DNA from: Candidatus Ornithomonoglobus intestinigallinarum
Lineage (GTDB): Bacteria > Bacillota > Clostridia > UBA1381
Length of the DNA stretch: 35,846 bases
Reading direction: 5' to 3'
NCBI GenBank assembly: GCA_018715365.1
Contig: DVLU01000053.1
Span: 1 to 35,846 of the forward strand
Made by a program: the position numbers and the translations under genes. Of the stretch, positions 31,045 through 35,846 are shown piece by piece. Under the pieces are notes generated by a model, which saw only the letters and a list, made by a program, of their open reading frames with translations, was not told where the DNA came from and made no database searches. Position 1 is the first letter of the stretch, and every line of letters begins with the position of its first letter.

Positions 31045-32769
31045 ATGATAAAGACATTGATGAAAAGCATAAGGGAGTATAAACGTGATTCTATTTTAAC
31101 TCCGGTCTTTGTTACCGGCGAAGTCATACTTGAAGTAATCATACCTCTGCTTATGGCTTTTCTTATCGACAAAGGGATTTTGCAAAGCGACATGGACTAT
31201 ATAAAGAAAATAAGCGTGCTGCTTGTTGTATGCTGTATAGTTTCGCTTATTCTCGGTGCGCTTTCGGGTAAATTTGCGGCAAGCGCGTCCGCGGGCTTTG
31301 CAAAAAATCTTAGAAGGGATATGTACTACAACGTACAGAATTTCGCTTTTTCAAACATAGACAAATTTTCAACGTCAAGCATCGTCACACGTCTTACAAC
31401 AGACGTAACAAACCTTCAGAACGCATATCAGATGGTAATAAGAATAGCCGTGCGATGTCCGCTCATGCTGCTGTTCTCGCTTGTTATGGCGTTTACGATA
31501 AACCCGGTGCTTTCGTGCATTTTCCTTGCCGCAATACCCATACTCGGCGTTGGGCTGTACGTTATAATGAGACATGCACACCCAATATTCGAAAAGGTAT
31601 TTAAGATATACGATAAATTAAACCTTGTTGTTCAGGAAAACCTGCGCGGCATAAGGGTTGTCAAATCATACGTAAGGGAAGATTACGAGGAAAAGAAATT
31701 CAAGGACGTTTCGGAGCATATTTACGAGCTGTTTGTAAAAGCCGAAAAGCTGCTTGCGTTTAACGCTCCGCTCATGCAGTTTGCCGTTTACGGCTGCCTG
31801 CTTATGATTTCATGGTTCGGCGCGCATTTTATCGTTTCATCGACAATGACGACGGGCGAGCTCACAAGCCTTATAAGCTACACAATGCAGATACTTATAA
31901 GCCTTATGATGCTTTCGATGGTTTTTGTTATGATAACGATGTCAAGGGCGTCCGCGGAAAGAATCACGGAGATACTCACCGAAACGAGCGACATCCGCGA
32001 TCCCGAAAAGCCCGTTTACAAAGTAAATGACGGCAGCATATCGTTTAAAAACGTAAGCTTCGGTTACTCCAAAACAAAAATGTGCTTAAAGGACGTCAAT
32101 ATCGACATCAAATCCGGCGAAACGATAGGCATAATCGGCGGAACGGGAAGCTCCAAATCGAGCCTTGTTCAGCTCATTCCGCGCCTTTACGATGCCGTTA
32201 AGGGTCAGGTGCTTGTCGGCGGCAGAGATGTAAGGGAATACGACATTGAAGCCTTGAGAGAGGAGGTTGCAATGGTGCTCCAGAAAAACGTACTGTTCTC
32301 CGGCACAATAAAAGAAAACCTCCGCTGGGGCAATGAAAATGCAACCGACGAGGAGCTTATGAGGGTGTGCCGTCTTGCGCAGGCCGACGAATTTATACAA
32401 ACGTTCCCCAAAAAGTACGATACGTATATAGAGCAGGGCGGAACAAACGTCTCGGGCGGTCAGCGTCAGAGGCTTTGTATAGCAAGAGCGCTGCTTAAGA
32501 AGCCGAAGATACTTATCCTTGACGACAGCACAAGCGCCGTTGACACAAAAACAGACGCAAGCATACGTCGTGCGTTCAGGGAGGAAATACCCGATACAAC
32601 AAAGATAATAATCGCACAGAGAGTATCCTCAGTTGAGGACGCCGACAGGATAATCGTTATGGATAACGGCTGCATAAATGCGATAGGCACTCACGAGGAG
32701 CTCCTGAAGAGCAACGCAATATACAAGGAAGTATACGAATCACAGGTGAAGGGAGGCGGTCTCGGTGAG
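31045..32769 (+). CDS. Heterodimeric ABC exporter, half-transporter with degenerate ATPase site
   Basis: One half of a multidrug-type ABC exporter (BmrCD/LmrCD/TM287-288-like). The start ATG at 31045 has AGGAGGG 5-7 bases upstream; an ATG at 31021 without one would add eight residues. The coding part ends at 32769, before the TAA at 32770-32772. Six membrane helices fill about residues 15-300, then the nucleotide-binding domain. Walker A is GGTGSSKS (about 365-372, Ser for the usual Gly). The ABC signature VSGGQRQ is intact. Walker B is LILDDSTSAVD, with Asp in place of the catalytic Glu (about 494), and the H-loop has Gln (IIIAQRVSSV, about 525). These changes mark the non-hydrolysing site. 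It overlaps the partner gene by 8 bases including the stop. Confidence 0.93.
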
Positions 32770-34651
32770 TAATAATAAAAAACACGGAAAAGCAAAAAAT
32801 CCGGGCGCTGTTATAGGCCGTCTGCTTTCGTATATATCATCGGGCTACAAGCTGAAATTCCTGCTTGTGCTTTTCTGCATACTGCTCAGTGCGGTAGCAA
32901 ACGTTGCCGGTTCAATGTTCATAGGAAGGGTAATCGACGATTACATTACGCCGATGCTGCGCCAGGCAAGCCCGCAGTTCGGCGGGCTGTTAAGGGCCAT
33001 AATAATGATGGGCGTGCTCTACCTTGCCGGAATAGGCGCAACGCTTATGTATAACAGGCTTATGGCAACAATATCGCAGGGCGTGCTCAGAGATATCAGG
33101 GACGAAATGTTCTCGCACATGCAGAAGCTGCCGATACGGTATTTTGACACACATTCGCACGGCGATGTTATGAGCCGCTACACAAACGATACGGATACGC
33201 TCCGTCAGATGATTTCGCAGAGTATTCCGCAGATGTTTTCATCGGTTATAACGATAATAACCGTCGTTGTTGCGATGTTTGCCTCAAGCATTTATCTTAC
33301 GGTATTCGTATTTATCTTTGTTATACTGATACTGTTCACGTCAAAGAAAATAGCCGGCGCAAGCGGACGCTTCTTTATAAAGCAGCAGACGTCGATCGCA
33401 AAGGTAAACGGCTATATAGAGGAAATGATACACGGCCAGAAGGTCGTAAAGGTTTTCTGTCACGAGGAAAAGGCAAAAGAAGGCTTTGACAAGCTGAACG
33501 AGGAGCTCTACGGAAACTCCGCCGAAGCGAACAAATACGCAAATATCCTTATGCCGATAATGGGCAACCTCGGTAATTTGCAGTATGCGCTTATCGCCGT
33601 TGTTGGCGGCGCGCTTGCAATAAGCGGCATCGGCGGCATGACGGTCGGTATAATCGCATCGTTTTTGCAGCTTTCAAAGTCGTTCACTCAGCCCATAAGC
33701 CAGATCTCACAGCAGCTTAACGCCGTTGTTATGGCGCTTGCCGGAGCCGAAAGAATATTTGAGCTTATAGACGAGGAGGTTGAGCAGGATAACGGCTACG
33801 TTACCCTTGTAAACGCCAAATACGACAGAAACGATAATCTTGTTGAGGCTGACGAAAAAACGAATATATGGGCGTGGAAGCATCCGCATCACGACGGCAC
33901 GCTCACCTATACGCGCTTGCGCGGCGACGTTCGTTTCTATGACGTTGACTTCGGCTACAACCCCGATAAGATAGTCCTTCACGACATTTCGCTTTACGCA
34001 AAGCCCGGCGAAAAGGTCGCGTTTGTCGGCTCCACCGGCGCCGGTAAAACGACGATAACAAACCTTATAAACAGATTTTACGATATTGCCGACGGTAAAA
34101 TACGCTACGACGGCATAAACATAAACAAAATAAAGAAGCAGGATTTAAGACGTTCTCTCGGCATCGTGCTTCAGGATACAAACCTGTTCACCGGCACGAT
34201 ACGCGAAAATATCCGTTACGGAAATCTTGACGCAACCGACGAGGAGGTCCACGCAGCGGCAAGGCTTGCAAACGCCGACAGCTTTATAAATCTTCTGCCC
34301 GACGGTTACGATACCGTTATATCTGGCGACGGCGGCAGCCTTTCGCAGGGTCAGTGCCAGCTGCTTTCAATCGCAAGAGCTGCGGTTGCCGACCCGCCCG
34401 TTATGATACTTGACGAGGCAACGTCAAGCATAGACACAAGAACCGAAGCGATCGTCCAGGGCGGTATGGACGCGCTTATGACAGGCAGAACGGTATTTGT
34501 TATAGCGCACAGGCTTTCAACCGTTCAGAACTCCGATGTTATTATGGTTCTTGAAGCGGGACGCATAATCGAGCGCGGCAGCCATGACGATCTGATTGCC
34601 CAGAAGGGCAAGTATTATCAGCTCTACACCGGCGCGTTTGAGCTCGAATAA
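32765..34651 (+). CDS. Heterodimeric ABC exporter, half-transporter with active ATPase site
   Basis: Partner of the preceding half. The GTG start has GGGAGG about 8 bases upstream, inside the previous gene, so the two are translationally coupled. The 628-residue product has six membrane helices (about 30-325) and an insertion of about 45 residues (about 343-388) before the nucleotide-binding domain, seen in this subfamily. Walker A is GSTGAGKTT (422-430), Walker B is VMILDEATSSID with catalytic Glu551, and the H-loop His is present (IAHRLSTV, about 582). The ABC signature is degenerate (LSQGQCQ, 526-532), which pairs with the degenerate Walker site of the first half. So one of two ATP sites is active, as in TM287/288. 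Substrate unknown. Confidence 0.94.
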   Translation: MSNNKKHGKAKNPGAVIGRLLSYISSGYKLKFLLVLFCILLSAVANVAGSMFIGRVIDDYITPMLRQASPQFGGLLRAIIMMGVLYLAGIGATLMYNRLMATISQGVLRDIRDEMFSHMQKLPIRYFDTHSHGDVMSRYTNDTDTLRQMISQSIPQMFSSVITIITVVVAMFASSIYLTVFVFIFVILILFTSKKIAGASGRFFIKQQTSIAKVNGYIEEMIHGQKVVKVFCHEEKAKEGFDKLNEELYGNSAEANKYANILMPIMGNLGNLQYALIAVVGGALAISGIGGMTVGIIASFLQLSKSFTQPISQISQQLNAVVMALAGAERIFELIDEEVEQDNGYVTLVNAKYDRNDNLVEADEKTNIWAWKHPHHDGTLTYTRLRGDVRFYDVDFGYNPDKIVLHDISLYAKPGEKVAFVGSTGAGKTTITNLINRFYDIADGKIRYDGININKIKKQDLRRSLGIVLQDTNLFTGTIRENIRYGNLDATDEEVHAAARLANADSFINLLPDGYDTVISGDGGSLSQGQCQLLSIARAAVADPPVMILDEATSSIDTRTEAIVQGGMDALMTGRTVFVIAHRLSTVQNSDVIMVLEAGRIIERGSHDDLIAQKGKYYQLYTGAFELE

Positions 34652-34659
34652 AAAAATAA

Positions 34660-34750
34660 AGGGTGTTTACATTGAACCCGTCCTGTCAATCGTCAGATTG
34701 CTCAGTCTGACTTTTACGGGGCGGTTCAATTAAACAGCCCTTTTTTATAT
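34660..34750. terminator. Branched bidirectional terminator between the ABC exporter and radC
   Basis: A long stem joins AGGGTGTTTACATTGAACC-like sequence near 34660-34678 with GGTTCAATTAAACAGCCCT at 34723-34741, with two single-base bulges. Inside, GTCAGA and TCTGAC form a second hairpin. TTTTTTAT follows on the plus strand and TTTATTTTTTTATT on the minus strand, so it can stop transcripts from both convergent units. Confidence 0.85.
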
Positions 34751-34777
34751 TTCATTTTTACCCGCTTCCGGCTTTAA

Positions 34778-35473
34778 TTACAATTCCGCGTTCCCGAAAA
34801 TCTTTCCGCCGGTATATTCCATAATGCCGAGATGCTCGTCGGCATAAACGATATAATGCTCCAAAAGGCGTATGTTTATAAGGCTCAGCGTTTCGGCAAG
34901 GATACGCGTAAGCATAATATCCTCCTCCGACGGCTTAAGCTCGCCGCTCGGATGATTATGCGCCGCAATAACATACGTCGCCCTGTTCGACCTTATGGCT
35001 GAAAGCACATCCTCCATCAGCACCGGCACGTGGTTTTTGGTGCCCGAATTAAGCTGAAGCACAGACGTAAGCGACATATTCTTCCTTAGCATAAGCAAGT
35101 AAATATGCTCGTTCTCACAGCCGGTAAACAGCCTTGTCAAAAGCTCAGACAGCTTGTGGCTCGTCATGCGCTGGTTTATGAAAGAGTGACGGCTCAAATA
35201 TCCGCTGAAAACGCCGAGTGAACGCAGAAAATACGCCGTCTTTTCGCCTATGCCCTCCACCCGTGTCAAATCCTCAACAGGCGCCGAAAGCACGCTTTCA
35301 AGATTGCCGAATTTCTGTATGAGCATATGCGCCCGTTCGTTCGTATCACATCGCGGCAATGCGTAAAACAGCATAAATTCAAGAATTTCATGTTCGGACC
35401 AGCCTTCAAATCCCGAAATACGAAACCTTTTGCGAAGGCGTTCCCTATGTCCGCTATGAATATTTTCCTCCAT
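34778..35473 (-). CDS. radC: RadC family protein (JAB/MPN metalloprotease-like domain)
   Basis: RadC was named a DNA repair protein, but its biochemical role remains unclear. The product has an N-terminal UPF0758 helical part with a helix-hairpin-helix (VEGIGEKTAYFLRSLG, about 75-90). The C-terminal MPN+ domain has the JAMM motif HNHPSGELKPSEED (His-x-His, Ser and Asp in register), a possible zinc site. I chose ATG 35473 because GGTGA upstream gives proper Shine-Dalgarno spacing; an ATG at 35485 would add four residues but lacks a binding site. At 231 residues it is normal. It is a single-gene unit with one close promoter and a second consensus promoter further upstream. Confidence 0.94.
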   Translation of the reverse strand: MEENIHSGHRERLRKRFRISGFEGWSEHEILEFMLFYALPRCDTNERAHMLIQKFGNLESVLSAPVEDLTRVEGIGEKTAYFLRSLGVFSGYLSRHSFINQRMTSHKLSELLTRLFTGCENEHIYLLMLRKNMSLTSVLQLNSGTKNHVPVLMEDVLSAIRSNRATYVIAAHNHPSGELKPSEEDIMLTRILAETLSLINIRLLEHYIVYADEHLGIMEYTGGKIFGNAEL

Positions 35474-35550
35474 GTGCCTCACCATTTTCTTTTTATTTTA
35501 TTACACCGCTCATGGTCGCAATACAATAACAACATGGGCGATACGGTTAT

Positions 35551-35579
35551 ATTGTACCGCATTTAAAGCGGTTCGTCAA
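35551..35579 (-). promoter_or_regulatory. Proximal sigma-A promoter for radC
   Basis: On the minus strand TTGACG (35579-35574) and TACAAT (35556-35551) are 17 bases apart, about 75 bases before the radC start. The spacer contains an inverted repeat. Confidence 0.8.
35556..35572. promoter_or_regulatory. Inverted repeat inside the radC promoter spacer (possible operator)
   Basis: ACCGC (35556-35560) and GCGGT (35568-35572) flank a 7-base AT centre (ATTTAAA), between the -35 and -10 boxes. A protein bound here would block RNA polymerase. It does not match the GAAC-N4-GTTC LexA box of Bacillota. Confidence 0.45.
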
Positions 35580-35652
35580 TACAAAATCATATTATTTTTA
35601 TAATATACCGCCGTGCCTGGATTTCCGCCGGCATATCATAGCGGTTTATTAG

Positions 35653-35681
35653 ATTATATCATTCTTTCTTGGTTGTGTCAA
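35653..35681 (-). promoter_or_regulatory. Perfect consensus promoter without an obvious gene
   Basis: On the minus strand TTGACA (35681-35676), 17 bases, then TATAAT (35658-35653) with TGA directly before it. It starts transcription near 35646, about 70 bases ahead of the proximal radC promoter. No open frame follows before radC, so it is either a second radC promoter or drives a small RNA. Confidence 0.8.
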
Positions 35682-35721
35682 TCGAATTGTGCGGAAAATT
35701 GTAAAAATAACAGAAATAACG

Positions 35722-35732
35722 GAAACGGTTTC
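35722..35732. promoter_or_regulatory. Short inverted repeat GAAAC-G-GTTTC
   Basis: An 11-base palindrome, loosely like a LacI-family/CcpA (cre) operator, lies between the consensus promoter at 35653-35681 and the tRNA terminator. It is upstream of the promoter and has no clear target; weak evidence only. Confidence 0.2.
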
Positions 35733-35750
35733 GAAACAAGCTATTATAAT

Positions 35751-35786
35751 CATAAAAAAATGACCTGTCTGACGACAAGTCATTTT
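35751..35786 (-). terminator. Intrinsic terminator of the downstream-edge tRNA
   Basis: On the minus strand TGACTTGTC-GTCA-GACAGGTCA (35782-35761), with A-T pairs extending the stem and one G-U pair, is followed by seven T. It begins directly at the tRNA 3' end, so no other gene follows in that unit. Confidence 0.88.
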
Positions 35787-35846
35787 GGTGGACCATCTAG
35801 GACTCGAACCTAGGACCGTCCGGTTATGAGCCGGATGCTCTAACCA
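35786..35846 (-). tRNA. Partial tRNA with anticodon CAU, probably tRNA-Ile2 (lysidine type)
   Basis: The last 61 bases of a tRNA on the minus strand are present; about 16 bases of the 5' end lie beyond the window. The anticodon arm is CCGG-CTCATAA-CCGG, the T-arm CCTAG-GTTCGAGT-CTAG region is intact, and the acceptor 3' strand ATGGTCC is followed by A and encoded CCA. The implied 5' strand GGACCAT resembles the CAU tRNA of Bacillota whose C34 is changed to lysidine by TilS to read AUA as isoleucine. The other CAU tRNA at 10544 has the elongator Met form. Identity is inferred by resemblance; an elongator Met is the alternative. Confidence 0.8.

Noticed and set aside
35556-35572. LexA (SOS) box in the radC promoter
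   Set aside because: The Bacillota LexA site needs GAAC-N4-GTTC; this inverted repeat is ACCGC-N7-GCGGT.
35722-35732. CcpA cre site
   Set aside because: Only loosely similar, upstream of the promoter and with no carbohydrate gene to control; kept only as a low-confidence palindrome.
1-35846. Prophage, transposon, defence island or toxin-antitoxin module
   Set aside because: No integrase, transposase, phage structural gene, restriction enzyme or toxin-antitoxin pair was recognised; gene content is mainly housekeeping.

Overview
The window looks like a chromosomal segment of an anaerobic Bacillota, class Clostridia, probably gut-associated. The evidence is AAGGAGG-type ribosome binding sites, near-consensus sigma-A promoters (TTGACA-N17-TATAAT), Clostridia-type gene families (3D/G5/DUF348 cell-wall protein, PrsA-like lipoprotein, NusG-domain-II protein, Gx transporter, LarB/LarC, Ddh) and Pro/Thr/Glu-rich linkers. 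Base composition looks close to balanced GC (not counted). No prophage, transposase, integrase, CRISPR array or rRNA was seen, and every gene except the two cut by the window edges appears intact. The order or genus cannot be fixed from this sequence.

Layout. 1-2356 (minus): metH (cut by the window start) and metF, one-carbon/methionine metabolism. 2414-2447: two fully interlocked divergent promoters. 2551-7697 (plus): pth, mfd and a prsA-like lipoprotein foldase, ending in a strong hairpin terminator. 7820-10450 (minus): a large cytoplasmic GH127-type beta-L-arabinofuranosidase. 10544-10620 (minus): tRNA-Met with a consensus promoter and phased A-tracts. 10901-14695: a cation diffusion facilitator, a zinc-ribbon membrane protein, a small membrane-anchored protein on the other strand, and a DUF348-G5-3D cell-wall protein. 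14918-17479: a YetA/PcRGLX-like (PL26-type) rhamnogalacturonan exolyase. 17563-21086 (minus): an RlmL/YpsC-type rRNA methyltransferase and RNase R. 21383-25195 (plus): secD-secF, then a Gx transporter and ApbE. 25308-28409 (plus): meso-diaminopimelate dehydrogenase, then larB-larC for the nickel-pincer cofactor. 28417-30301 (minus): malQ and a NusG-domain-II protein. 30515-34651 (plus): a MarR regulator and a heterodimeric ABC exporter. 34778-35473 (minus): radC. 35786-end (minus): a partial tRNA, probably tRNA-Ile2(CAU).

How the genes work together. Most are housekeeping: methyl-group supply, ribosome rescue, transcription-coupled repair, protein export (SecDF, PrsA), RNA turnover and modification, and cell-wall precursor synthesis. 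The accessory content is light: two intracellular enzymes for pectin side-chain and rhamnogalacturonan oligosaccharides, a MarR-controlled multidrug-type exporter, and nickel-pincer cofactor genes without a lactate racemase beside them.

I found no convincing new multi-gene system. The most interesting signals are non-coding. They are the symmetric interlocked metF/pth promoters, a three-member covarying GC-rich hairpin family, an 8-bp tandem repeat upstream of the rhamnogalacturonan-lyase promoter, a perfect consensus promoter upstream of radC with no gene of its own, mutually exclusive hairpins before larB, and inverted repeats inside or next to promoters (radC, marR).
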